NCBI RefSeq assembly: GCF_014490555.1 | Contig: NZ_CP061032.1 | Coordinates: 62,001-126,000 of the forward strand | Reading direction: 5' to 3' | Origin: Corynebacterium lujinxingii | Lineage (GTDB): Bacteria > Actinomycetota > Actinomycetes > Mycobacteriales > Mycobacteriaceae | Length of the DNA stretch: 64,000 nt | Part shown: piece after piece, positions 8,804 through 16,643 of the stretch | How the letters are laid out: the number at the start of each line of letters is the position of its first letter | Position numbering within the stretch: the stretch's first letter is position 1 | Program-made: the position numbers and the translations under genes | The notes under the pieces: generated by a model | Database searches by the model: none | What the model was told of the DNA's origin: nothing | Seen by the model: the letters and a program-made list of their open reading frames with translations, nothing else

Positions 8804-8809
8804 TACACT
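8804..8809 (+). promoter_or_regulatory. Putative -10 box (TACACT) of the sirtuin gene, leaderless
   Basis: TACACT ends 8 nt before the ATG at 8818, and no Shine-Dalgarno sequence is seen between them. Confidence 0.4.
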
Positions 8810-8817
8810 CCCACACG

Positions 8818-9750
8818 ATGGAAACCCACTTCGACGACCCAGCAATCGCGATGGCGCACAAAAGCGCCGTTCGCTCGATCGAGCGAGTCGTCAAGGAAAC
8901 CGCCACGCCCACAACACACGCCGAAGACAAGATCCTGGCGCAACTGCGCGACCCGAAAACCCTGATCATCACCGGCGCGGGCGTGTCCACGGATTCCGGC
9001 ATTCCCGATTACCGCTCCGAGCACGGCCGTCTGACCAAGTCGCGGCCGATGACGTTTCAGGAGTTCGCGCACTCGCCACGCCAGGTCAGGCGCTATTGGG
9101 CGCGTGCGTTCGTCGGCATGCGATTCATGCGCGCCGCCACCCCGAACCGCACGCATTTCGCCCTCGTGGAGTTGGAAAAGGCCGGCCTGATCAGCGGGAT
9201 TGTCACGCAAAACGTCGACGGGCTGCACACGCAGGCGGGCTCGCGAAACGTCATCGCGCTACACGGCGACATGGAGCATGTCGTGTGCCTGGATTGCAGG
9301 ACCTTTCACGAGCGTTCGCTTATCGACGACCTCCTCACCGCCGCCAACCCCACCTACTTCGACTCCGTGGAGGTCGTCGGCTCCATGCTGAACCCGGACG
9401 GCGACGTGGAACTGCGCCAGCAGGATGTGGAGCGCTTCCGCATGATCTCCTGCCCGAACTGCGGCTCGGAGCGGCTGAAGCCCAACGTGGTCTACTTCGG
9501 CGAGAACGTGCCAAAGCAGCGCAGGAGCCAGGCCGACGCGTGGCTTGCGGAGTCCACGGGTGTCGTCGCCATCGGCACGTCGTTGGCAGTGATGAGCGGC
9601 TACAAGTTCATCCTGGACGCGAAGAAGCAGGGCAAACCCACCGCGGTGATCAACGGCGGGCCCGGTCGCGCGGACACGAAGGTGGACACGCTGTGGCGCA
9701 CCGACGTGGCCGACGCCATGGACGCGATCCTGGACGGGCTCGACCTGTGA
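8818..9750 (+). CDS. Sir2 family NAD-dependent protein deacylase
   Basis: 310 residues. NAD-binding GAGVSTDSGIPDYRS, the QNVDGLHTQAGS motif and the catalytic His in ALHGDMEHVVC are intact. A four-Cys zinc module is formed by VCLDC and SCPNC. The GIPDYRS/QNVDGLH combination is that of class II (SIRT4-like) sirtuins, which are NAD-dependent deacylases or ADP-ribosyl transferases. ATG 8818 is chosen because the family N-terminus follows and a -10 box sits 8 nt upstream. The stop codon overlaps the GTG start of the next gene (GTGA), so translation of the glycosyltransferase is probably coupled to it. Confidence 0.93.
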   Translation: METHFDDPAIAMAHKSAVRSIERVVKETATPTTHAEDKILAQLRDPKTLIITGAGVSTDSGIPDYRSEHGRLTKSRPMTFQEFAHSPRQVRRYWARAFVGMRFMRAATPNRTHFALVELEKAGLISGIVTQNVDGLHTQAGSRNVIALHGDMEHVVCLDCRTFHERSLIDDLLTAANPTYFDSVEVVGSMLNPDGDVELRQQDVERFRMISCPNCGSERLKPNVVYFGENVPKQRRSQADAWLAESTGVVAIGTSLAVMSGYKFILDAKKQGKPTAVINGGPGRADTKVDTLWRTDVADAMDAILDGLDL

Positions 9751-10784
9751 TCTGGCTGCTCATCGCGGTCGCAGTGGGTGCGGCCACCACAGAGTTCACC
9801 ACCGACTTCCCCAGCGACCTCAAGGTGTACCTCCTCGGCGGCCAGCAGGTGAAAGAAGGCCTCCCGCTCTACGCCGGCGACCTGCTGCCCGGCCTGCCGT
9901 TTACCTACCCGCCGTTCGCGGGCGTGGTGTTTTCGTGGCTGCCAGAAACCCCAACGCTCGGCCTGGCCTGGAAGATTGCCAGTGCGGTGGTGTTGGAGCT
10001 GGTGGTGTGGGGGTCGTCGTCAAGCAAAAAGCCCGTGGTGCCGCTGACGGCGTTTTTCCTGCTGTGCACCGAGCCGGTCCAGGGCACGCTGTACTTCGGG
10101 CAGGTCAACCTGCTGCTCATGGGGCTGGTGTGCCTCGATTTCCTGCCGAAAAATAGGCTGCCGGGCATCGGTACCGGGCTGGCCGCGGGCATCAAACTCA
10201 CGCCCGCGTTTTTCATCCTCCTGATGGCGTATCAGCGCAGGTGGGGAGCGATGTTCGTCTGCGCGTTTACCTTCATCTGCACCGTGGCGGCCGGCATGGA
10301 GGTCGTCGACGCGCCGGACTTCTGGACGCACGCCATCTTCCACACCGAGCGCATCGGCGTGGACGACAATCCCGGGGCGCAGTCCATCCGCCAGGTGTTG
10401 GCCCGCGCTGGGGTCGACTCGCCGCTCGTGTGGCTCGCCCTGTGCGCTGCCGTGACCGCGCTTGCGCTACTTGCTTGCCGACGAGCCCCCACACCCCTGG
10501 CAATCTCCCTGATCGGAATGACCGCGTGCCTGGTCAGCCCGTTTTCCTGGTACCACCACTGGGTGTGGATCGTGCCGTTCGGCGTGTTCATCTTCGAGCG
10601 CTACGGCGGAATAGTGCTGATCCTGCTGATGCTGCCGTATGCGTGGCCGAGTGGGCTCTACATCGTCGTTCCAGTCGGCTTTATGATCGTGTACACGCTA
10701 CGCTCAGCGTATGCGTATCCGTTTACTCGCCGCGACGACCGCGGCCGCCACAGCACTCGCCCTCGCTCCCGCAGCCTCCGCTGA
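9747..10784 (+). CDS. GT87 family polyprenol-phosphate-mannose-dependent alpha-(1->2)-mannosyltransferase
   Basis: 345 residues, polytopic (about 9-10 hydrophobic segments), GT-C fold. DFPSDLKVYLLGGQQV near the N-terminus matches the acidic first-loop motif of GT87/DUF2029 enzymes, and TYPPFAGVVF and FGQVNLLLM are typical of the family. Actinobacterial GT87 proteins add alpha-1,2-mannose branches to lipomannan/lipoarabinomannan from polyprenyl-phosphate mannose on the outer face of the membrane. The start is GTG 9747, overlapping the sirtuin stop. The C-terminus is unusual: the last ~25 codons (RRDDRGRHSTRPRSRSLR) are read through the start of the downstream CAP gene in another frame and may be non-conserved. 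Confidence 0.88.
   Translation: MIWLLIAVAVGAATTEFTTDFPSDLKVYLLGGQQVKEGLPLYAGDLLPGLPFTYPPFAGVVFSWLPETPTLGLAWKIASAVVLELVVWGSSSSKKPVVPLTAFFLLCTEPVQGTLYFGQVNLLLMGLVCLDFLPKNRLPGIGTGLAAGIKLTPAFFILLMAYQRRWGAMFVCAFTFICTVAAGMEVVDAPDFWTHAIFHTERIGVDDNPGAQSIRQVLARAGVDSPLVWLALCAAVTALALLACRRAPTPLAISLIGMTACLVSPFSWYHHWVWIVPFGVFIFERYGGIVLILLMLPYAWPSGLYIVVPVGFMIVYTLRSAYAYPFTRRDDRGRHSTRPRSRSLR
10699..10704 (+). promoter_or_regulatory. Putative -10 box (TACGCT) of the CAP-domain gene
   Basis: TACGCT lies 6 nt before the ATG at 10711, inside the end of the upstream glycosyltransferase gene. It suggests an independent leaderless transcript for the secreted protein. Confidence 0.35.
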
Positions 10785-11637
10785 CCCCGCCCCGGTCACC
10801 GGTGTGGAGCTCAACCAGCCGGCCGACCAGGTCATCGCCGTGGAGGCGAAGTTCGACCTGACCGCCGACCAGAACGTCGGTATGGAGGAGTTGCGCAAAC
10901 TGCGCGGCGCCATGTGGGACCAGAACGTGCCCTTCCTCGAACTGCGCGGCGCCGGCAACACCCGTCTGCGCGACGTGGCCGCTAACTACGGTCTGGACAC
11001 CCGCGACAAATACGTCAACGCCATCCAGGTGGACACCGGGTACAACTTGATCGCGCTGCAGCGCGCTACCGAGGCCGCGGAGTTCATGGGCCACGACCGC
11101 CCGCACAACAGCACCTGTGCTGCTAACGCGAACTGCGGTTCGGAGGCCACCGCCACCATCAACGGTAAGGGCGGCTACGGCACGAACTTGCACAGCACAT
11201 CGAACATGAGCAGGGCGATGCAAGGCTGGGGTTTCGGTGAACTCGCGGCACTGAAGCGCCTCGGCGGGGCATTCTCGGCGGATCAGCGTAACCTGAGCGG
11301 CCACCTGCACACGCTGATCAACCCTGCGAACACCCGCATCGGTTTCGCGGGCGTGGTCACGGCCGAGGGTGAAGCATCGGCGGCCGCTGTGGGCACCGAG
11401 GCAACGGGAGCGACCGTTATGCCGCAGGGCGAGCAGCGCACTGTCCTCCACCGCCCGGCCAACACCGGCGAGAAGCCCAGCACCACTCCGAAGAAGCTCA
11501 TCTTGGGCGGTGCGTCCATGAGCGAGATCCGCCGCATCATCAGCATTGTGCTCACGGTGCTGACCATCGCGTCGGCGCTGGTGAAGTTTATCGAGCCGCA
11601 GTTGCGTCCGCTCGTGGATCAGTACCTGCGTCGATAG
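10711..11637 (+). CDS. Secreted CAP (SCP/PR-1) domain protein with C-terminal hydrophobic helix
   Basis: 308 residues. Signal peptide MRIRLLAATTAAATALALAPAASADP. The central region (about 95-210) looks like a CAP domain: NAIQVDTGYNLIALQRA, a His in FMGHDRPHN, and GHLHTLINPANTRIGFA, corresponding to the conserved GHxxxLxxPxxxxIG strand. Two Cys (STCAANANC) probably pair. The tail carries a Thr-rich linker and a C-terminal hydrophobic helix (IISIVLTVLTIASALVKF), which could anchor it to the membrane. The gene begins inside the preceding gene (74-bp overlap) and its end overlaps the opposing lipoprotein gene by 50 bp. Biochemical role unknown. Confidence 0.8.
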   Translation: MRIRLLAATTAAATALALAPAASADPAPVTGVELNQPADQVIAVEAKFDLTADQNVGMEELRKLRGAMWDQNVPFLELRGAGNTRLRDVAANYGLDTRDKYVNAIQVDTGYNLIALQRATEAAEFMGHDRPHNSTCAANANCGSEATATINGKGGYGTNLHSTSNMSRAMQGWGFGELAALKRLGGAFSADQRNLSGHLHTLINPANTRIGFAGVVTAEGEASAAAVGTEATGATVMPQGEQRTVLHRPANTGEKPSTTPKKLILGGASMSEIRRIISIVLTVLTIASALVKFIEPQLRPLVDQYLRR

Positions 11638-12379
11638 CCTCGGCCACCTTGTCTAGGGCGTCCATGGTGTCGTCGTAGCTGCCGGCCGCGGACCGCGCGC
11701 CGATCGCGATGCCGACACCTTCGCGCCAGCCGAACTGGCGGGTGTGCCACGAGCCGTCCTCGTCCACGTCCGACCACCCGCCCTTGAACGGGATGCCCAG
11801 CTGGCCGAGCCCGTAAGCCTGGTCGTCGGTGATGCGGTGCATGTCCGCGATCACCGTCTGGTCCTGGTCGCGGGTGCTCAGGTAATAGGCGTAGCGCGCC
11901 TGGTCCGCAAACGACCAGTCGGTGGTCCCGAAGGCGCCCTGGACCTCCACGACCTTGCCGGCTTTGCCGATCTCCTCGCCAACCTTCTTGCCGGCCTCGG
12001 CGTCGTCGCCCATGCAGTCCCACAGGGCGCGGGCGGAGTCGTTGTCGGACCACTCGATGGACGCCTCGGTGAGCTCCTCGATGTAGTCCTCGCCGTACTC
12101 GCAGTGCTCCTCCGCGGCGATCGCGATCGGCACCTTGATGGTGGACCAGGCGGGCAGCGATGTCAGGGAGCCGGCTTGGGTGAGCACGGTGCCGTCGTAA
12201 AGCGCGACGCCCACCTCGGTGTCCGTCTCCCGCTCAATTTCCGCGACCACATCCGACAGCCCCTCGAACGGGTCCGGCGGCGGCACCATCTCGGTATGCA
12301 GCGTCTCGGGCTGATCGCTTGCCGACGAACACCCAGCCAGCACACACAGCGGCAGCAGCACCCACGCGAGCCGGCGCAT
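11588..12379 (-). CDS. Beta-lactamase-like serine hydrolase lipoprotein
   Basis: 263 residues. The lipoprotein signal MRRLAWVLLPLCVLAGC ends in a lipobox. The class A beta-lactamase/DD-peptidase motif triad can be traced: SxxK as STIK (in AWSTIKVPIAIA), SDN (in EWSDNDSARALWD) and KGG (in PFKGGWSDVD). The class A Glu of the omega loop is not obvious, so a true beta-lactamase activity is doubtful; a wall-associated hydrolase or scaffold is more likely. The ATG shares one base with the stop of the upstream ROK gene (TAATG), which implies translational coupling. A second protein with the same motif set is encoded at 27000-27698. Confidence 0.8.
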   Translation of the reverse strand: MRRLAWVLLPLCVLAGCSSASDQPETLHTEMVPPPDPFEGLSDVVAEIERETDTEVGVALYDGTVLTQAGSLTSLPAWSTIKVPIAIAAEEHCEYGEDYIEELTEASIEWSDNDSARALWDCMGDDAEAGKKVGEEIGKAGKVVEVQGAFGTTDWSFADQARYAYYLSTRDQDQTVIADMHRITDDQAYGLGQLGIPFKGGWSDVDEDGSWHTRQFGWREGVGIAIGARSAAGSYDDTMDALDKVAEAIDAGTDPRADATAAR

Positions 12380-13437
12380 TACTTCCCCGCAACGGCGAGC
12401 GGCTCGCGCAGCACGTAGTCCAGCGCCACGGCACGCGCGATGTCTCGCACGACGTCCTGGTGGCTCGGGATCAGGCGCAGGTCGACCGGGCAGTCGGTGC
12501 CTTCGCGGACGGTGCGGGCGAACGGGCCGGAGGACAGGGGGTCGTCGATAAACGCGCTGCCCGCGACTACCACAGTTGCGGGTGAGTGGTCCGAGCACAG
12601 CCCGGCGACCAGGGAGCCGAGGCCGCGGGCACGGTCGTCGAGCGCGGCGCGGGTGCCCTCGGCGGCGTCCTCCACGGCCTGGCGCAGCGTGCGCACCGTC
12701 GGCTTTTGAATAATGTCCAGCAGGCCTTTCGTGGTCAGCGCGCCCTGCTCCACCTCGATGGGCTGCACGCCGTCGGCGACGGAGACGGCGCAGGCGATGG
12801 AGTCGTCGGCAAACAGCGCCATCACCGACGGCGTGTCCAGGTCCGGGGTGGACTGCATCTCGGAGCCCACGATCGCGCTGGAGATGGAGGTCACCTCGAC
12901 CGGCACCGAGAACTGCTCGCGCATCTGCTCGCCGATGTTCACCCCGTCCCAGCCCAGGTTCGGCGCGTAGACGTCGCCGTCGCCGCGCACCGTGCCGGAG
13001 GTGGTCACGCCGACGGTGGCCAGCGGACGGCCCACGCTCGTGGTCAGTTTGTGCAGCCCGGCCATGACGTGCTGGATGAAGTCGTCTTCGCTGACCCGGG
13101 AGACCGGCAGGTCGATGTCCGTGCTCCGCAGCGTGCGGCCCTTCAGGTCGAACAGGGCGACGTAGGTCGAGTCGGTGCCCACGGACACGCCGGCGTGGGT
13201 GACGGGCGTCTCGGCGAGTTCCAGGGGGATCGTCGGACGGCCGCGGCCTTGGGATTGGGTGAGGTCGTTGCGTTCGGTGACGTAGCCGGCGTCGACAAGC
13301 GCCGCGATAGCGCGGGTGACCGTCGGCTGCGACAGACCTGTGGCGCGGACGAGGTCGCTGCGCGACGTCAGATCGTTCAACCTGATCAAGTGCAGGCACT
13401 TTGCCGCAGGTGTGCGCGGACGGGAGAACGAAGTCAT
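12379..13437 (-). CDS. ROK family transcriptional regulator
   Basis: 352 residues. N-terminal winged helix-turn-helix (RSDLVRATGLSQPTVTRAIAALVDAGYV, about 20-50), then a ROK sugar-kinase-like domain (THAGVSVGTDSTYVALFDL, VGVTTSGTVRGDGDV, NLGWDGVNIGE). The zinc-site Cys cluster typical of active ROK kinases is missing, which fits a repressor rather than a kinase. It is divergent from the DUF885 gene (67 bp) and coupled downstream to the serine-hydrolase lipoprotein. It probably controls one or both, in response to a sugar or amino sugar that cannot be identified from sequence. Confidence 0.88.
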   Translation of the reverse strand: MTSFSRPRTPAAKCLHLIRLNDLTSRSDLVRATGLSQPTVTRAIAALVDAGYVTERNDLTQSQGRGRPTIPLELAETPVTHAGVSVGTDSTYVALFDLKGRTLRSTDIDLPVSRVSEDDFIQHVMAGLHKLTTSVGRPLATVGVTTSGTVRGDGDVYAPNLGWDGVNIGEQMREQFSVPVEVTSISSAIVGSEMQSTPDLDTPSVMALFADDSIACAVSVADGVQPIEVEQGALTTKGLLDIIQKPTVRTLRQAVEDAAEGTRAALDDRARGLGSLVAGLCSDHSPATVVVAGSAFIDDPLSSGPFARTVREGTDCPVDLRLIPSHQDVVRDIARAVALDYVLREPLAVAGK

Positions 13438-13468
13438 GATGAATATATTTACGCGATGGTGCGACGAA

Positions 13469-13496
13469 TTGTCCATTTCGCGTGCTCCTATACAAT
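13469..13496 (+). promoter_or_regulatory. Putative sigma-A type promoter of the DUF885 gene
   Basis: TTGTCC (13469-13474), a 16-bp spacer, then TACAAT (13491-13496), which ends 8 nt before the ATG at 13505. A leaderless transcript is therefore expected. It lies in the divergent gap with the ROK regulator, whose own AT-rich start region overlaps it on the other strand. Confidence 0.6.
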
Positions 13497-13504
13497 CGCG
13501 CAGC

Positions 13505-15139
13505 ATGACCGAATCCACGCGTGAGCCGTCGCTTCTCGATGCCACCTGCGAAGACTTTGTCTACGACCTTGCGGACATCTGCCCGACGCTGGCCACCCAA
13601 ATCGGCATCGACGGCCACGACGGGGAACTACAGGACTTCTCGCCCGAGTACTACGACCGTGTCGCCGACCGCATGCGCGACCTCATCGCGGACGTGGACG
13701 CGCTCAACGACACGACGGACACCTCCGACGACGAGGACGACTTCGACGACGTCGACCACCTCACCGCCGCGATCCTGCGCGACCGCCTGTGCACCGAGCT
13801 CGACTTCCACCACCGCGGCGAGCTGCTGCGTCAGTTGAACAACATCGAGTCGCCCATCCAGACCATCCGCGACTCGTTTGCGCTCATGCCGAAGGTCACC
13901 GAGGAGGACTTCGAGGTCATCACGGCGCGCATGTCGCGCATCCCGTCGGCGCTGGCCGGCTACCGCGAGTCGCTGTCCGAGGCCGCCGCCCAGGGCGATA
14001 TCGCCTCCCACCGCCAGATCGACGCCGTAATCAGCCAGTGCGAGGCGCTCGGCGAGACCGACTCGCAACTCGACGAGCTGGGCTTGCCGGCCGACTCGCC
14101 AGTGGTGGAGGAAGCCAAGGCCGCCTTTGCCAAGATGGCCGACTGGCTGTCCACCGAACTGTCCCCGAAGGCCTCCCACGACGACGCGGTGGGCCGCGAG
14201 CGCTACCAGCTTTTCGCAGAACTGTTCCACGGCCGCAACCTGGACCTCGACGGCAGCTACGAGTGGGCCGCCGAGGAGCTGCAGAAGACCGTCGACGAGC
14301 AGAAGCAGCTTGCGAAGAAGCTTTACGACGACGACTCCGTCGCCGGCGCATACCGCCGCCTCAACCACGACGAGCGCTACACCATTCACGGCACCGACAA
14401 ACTGCTGGAGTGGATGCGCAGCGTCAACGACGACGTGGCCAAGGTTGTTCCCATCCCCGCCGAGATGCCCGCGGTGGAGTGCGACATCGACCGCGCCGGC
14501 TCCGGCGGCATCTTCTACACCCCGCCGAGCGACGACATGATCCGCCCCGGCACCATGTGGTGGTCCGTGCCGGAAGGCCAGGAGACGTTCCACACCTGGC
14601 AGGAGCTGACCACCGTGTTCCACGAGGGCATCCCCGGCCACCACCTGCAGCACTCCTACGGGCTGCTCAACCGCGGCGAGCTAAACATCTGGCGCCGCTC
14701 GGTGTGCTGGAACGCCGCCCACGGCGAGGGCTGGGCCCTCTACGCCGAGGAGCTCATGGACGGCTACCACGACGATCTGGGCTACCGCATGGGCCTGCTC
14801 GACTCGAAGCGCCTGCGCCTGGCCCGGGTGATGATCGACATCGGCGTGCACCTGAAGAAGACCACCCCGGAAGGCTCCGGCATTTGGGACGCCCAGTACG
14901 CGAAGGCCTTCCTGCGCGACAACACCGCGATGGCGGAGGCAAACCTCGCCTTCGAGTTGGACCGCTACATGGGCTGGCCGGGTCAGGCGCCGTCGTACGC
15001 GCTGGGCTACAAGGACTGGATCGACCTGCGCGACCAGGCGCTCGCCCTTGGCCTCACCCAAGACCAGTTCCACGCAAAAGCCTTAAGCCTGGGCTCCATG
15101 CCAATGGACATGCTGGCCCACGAGGTGCTCAACCACTAG
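13505..15139 (+). CDS. DUF885 family zinc metallopeptidase-like protein
   Basis: 544 residues. The hallmark HEGIPGHHLQH sequence (about 379-389) carries the His-Glu-x3-His-like zinc site of DUF885, with ERYQLFAEL, GSGGIFYTPP and EGWALYAEELM at the expected places. No signal peptide, so probably cytosolic. Members are thought to be peptidases, but substrates are mostly unknown. The start is fixed by the -10 box 8 nt upstream; the longer open frame is antisense to the ROK gene. The 3' end overlaps the opposing AbrB-type gene by 4 bp. Confidence 0.88.
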   Translation: MTESTREPSLLDATCEDFVYDLADICPTLATQIGIDGHDGELQDFSPEYYDRVADRMRDLIADVDALNDTTDTSDDEDDFDDVDHLTAAILRDRLCTELDFHHRGELLRQLNNIESPIQTIRDSFALMPKVTEEDFEVITARMSRIPSALAGYRESLSEAAAQGDIASHRQIDAVISQCEALGETDSQLDELGLPADSPVVEEAKAAFAKMADWLSTELSPKASHDDAVGRERYQLFAELFHGRNLDLDGSYEWAAEELQKTVDEQKQLAKKLYDDDSVAGAYRRLNHDERYTIHGTDKLLEWMRSVNDDVAKVVPIPAEMPAVECDIDRAGSGGIFYTPPSDDMIRPGTMWWSVPEGQETFHTWQELTTVFHEGIPGHHLQHSYGLLNRGELNIWRRSVCWNAAHGEGWALYAEELMDGYHDDLGYRMGLLDSKRLRLARVMIDIGVHLKKTTPEGSGIWDAQYAKAFLRDNTAMAEANLAFELDRYMGWPGQAPSYALGYKDWIDLRDQALALGLTQDQFHAKALSLGSMPMDMLAHEVLNH

Positions 15140-16152
15140 ATCCGGCGCAGGATCCGCGGCACCATACCGGCGAACACAATCACGCAGATCAGCCGGATGA
15201 GCTGCAGCGCGATCACTCCGGCGCCCGCGCCGCCTTCCGCGGACAGGGCCAAAACCGTCTCGAGGGCGCCCGGGCTCGTCGCTAAGTAGCCCTCGTAGAA
15301 GGTGAATCCGAGCCACTTCGCCATCACCCAGCCCATACCGGCGCAAAAGACCATGAGCCCGACGATGTAGGCGATCGTGGCCGGCAGCATGCGGGAGAAC
15401 TGTTTGAGGGCCGGGACGTTCAGCCCGCCGCCGCACATCCAGCCGAGCGCCAGAAACGCCACGATGGACAGCAAGTCAGGCGGCACGATGGTGAAGTCCA
15501 CAAACGCGCCCACCACCGCAGTGACCAGCATTGGGCCGAACACCTGCGCGTTGGGTAGGTGAAGAAACCTCCCCAGCGGGATGCCGACGACGATCAGCCC
15601 GGGCACGAGCAGCCACATCCACCAGTAGGGGTCGAGGTACTCCACCTCGCCGACCGCGGGCGCTTCCAGCACCGAGGCCACCAGCGGCAGGGTCAGCGAC
15701 ACCGCGAGCAGCCGCAGGTACTGGCTGAGGCTGACGTAGCGCATGTCGGCGCCCAAGTCTCTTGCTAGAGCCGGCATCATCGACGCCCCGCCGGGCAGCA
15801 GCGACAGCACACCCGTTTCCCGTGAAACGCCGTGATTGGCCAGTACCATGCCACCCACAAAGCCCACGGCGATGACCACCACCGCAGCGACCAGCCCCGG
15901 AATCAAAAAGGGCAGCAGGTCACCCGGCGGGATGCCCACCAGCGGCAGCGCCGCCACCACGCCGATCACACCGCGGGCGAATGTGAACAGGTGCTCGTTG
16001 ACCGGCAGGTCCTGCTCACTCGCAATCGCAACCGAGCCCGCGCCGATGATGCCGGCGAGGATCCAGGCGGCCGGGACACTAAAATGCGAAAACGCCAGAC
16101 CGAGCGCGACCGATAACGGAGCGGCGACGATCCAGCGGTTCATGTGGGGCAT
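15136..16152 (-). CDS. AbrB family membrane protein (putative transporter)
   Basis: 338 residues with about ten membrane helices in two related halves, as in the 'AbrB duplication' membrane family (often mislabelled as ammonia monooxygenase or regulator). GGASMMPALARDLGADMRYVS is the characteristic loop of the first half, and SPGALETVLALSAE its counterpart in the second. Substrate unknown. Two in-frame ATGs (16152 and 16143) are equally possible starts. It is divergent from the remains of a TauE/SafE permease only 9 bp away. Confidence 0.85.
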   Translation of the reverse strand: MPHMNRWIVAAPLSVALGLAFSHFSVPAAWILAGIIGAGSVAIASEQDLPVNEHLFTFARGVIGVVAALPLVGIPPGDLLPFLIPGLVAAVVVIAVGFVGGMVLANHGVSRETGVLSLLPGGASMMPALARDLGADMRYVSLSQYLRLLAVSLTLPLVASVLEAPAVGEVEYLDPYWWMWLLVPGLIVVGIPLGRFLHLPNAQVFGPMLVTAVVGAFVDFTIVPPDLLSIVAFLALGWMCGGGLNVPALKQFSRMLPATIAYIVGLMVFCAGMGWVMAKWLGFTFYEGYLATSPGALETVLALSAEGGAGAGVIALQLIRLICVIVFAGMVPRILRRI

Positions 16153-16161
16153 AGTAGTCGC

Positions 16162-16643
16162 ATGCTCGCCCTGCTCAGCCCCGTGTTGGTGGCGACTACC
16201 GGAACGCTCGTCCGTCAAGTGGGCGTGCCCAGGTTCACGTGGATTTTTGCGGCGCTGACCTCGGGTGTCGCTTATCGACGAACAACACGCCAACCCCATC
16301 ACCCTCCTGCTCTGCGTGGGCGTGTTCGTGGCGTTGAAGCCGTCGTTTGGCACGGTGGGGGAAAGGAGGGTGTCGTCGCTAAGAATTGCTCTCGGATGTG
16401 TGGCGGTGGCGGTGATCGGCGCGTACGTTCTCGCAGCAGTTTTTGCAGTCCGCGGCGATGGCGAAGGTGGTCAACACCGCGACCAACCTCGGGGCGCTGT
16501 TGGTGTTCGGGTTCGGCGGTTACATGGCGATCACGCTTGCACTCGCGAATGTGGTCGGCGCGCAGATTGGCACGAAACTGGTCCGCATCGCCCTGCTCGT
16601 GCTGGTGGTGGTGCTGTGCGCGAAGTTACTCCAAGACCAGTGA
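16162..16643 (+). pseudogene. TauE/SafE (DUF81) sulfite-exporter-type permease, degraded
   Basis: Similarity to TauE/SafE permeases runs through three different frames. A possible N-terminal piece begins at ATG 16162 (ending near 16260). A middle piece lies in the next frame (about 16265-16430: PITLLLCVGVFVALKPSFG, then RIALGCVAVAV). A clear C-terminal piece (16431-16643) reads QFLQSAAMAKVVNTATNLG, and its end overlaps the APC gene tail. At least two frameshifts are needed, and the total (~480 bp) is well short of the ~750 bp of an intact gene, so an internal deletion is also likely. The lost function would be export of sulfite or another organosulfur/acid anion. Confidence 0.75.

Noticed and set aside
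9096..9746. Extension of the GT87 gene upstream through the sirtuin gene
   Set aside because: Different frame of an obvious sirtuin; the membrane protein similarity begins at GTG 9747.
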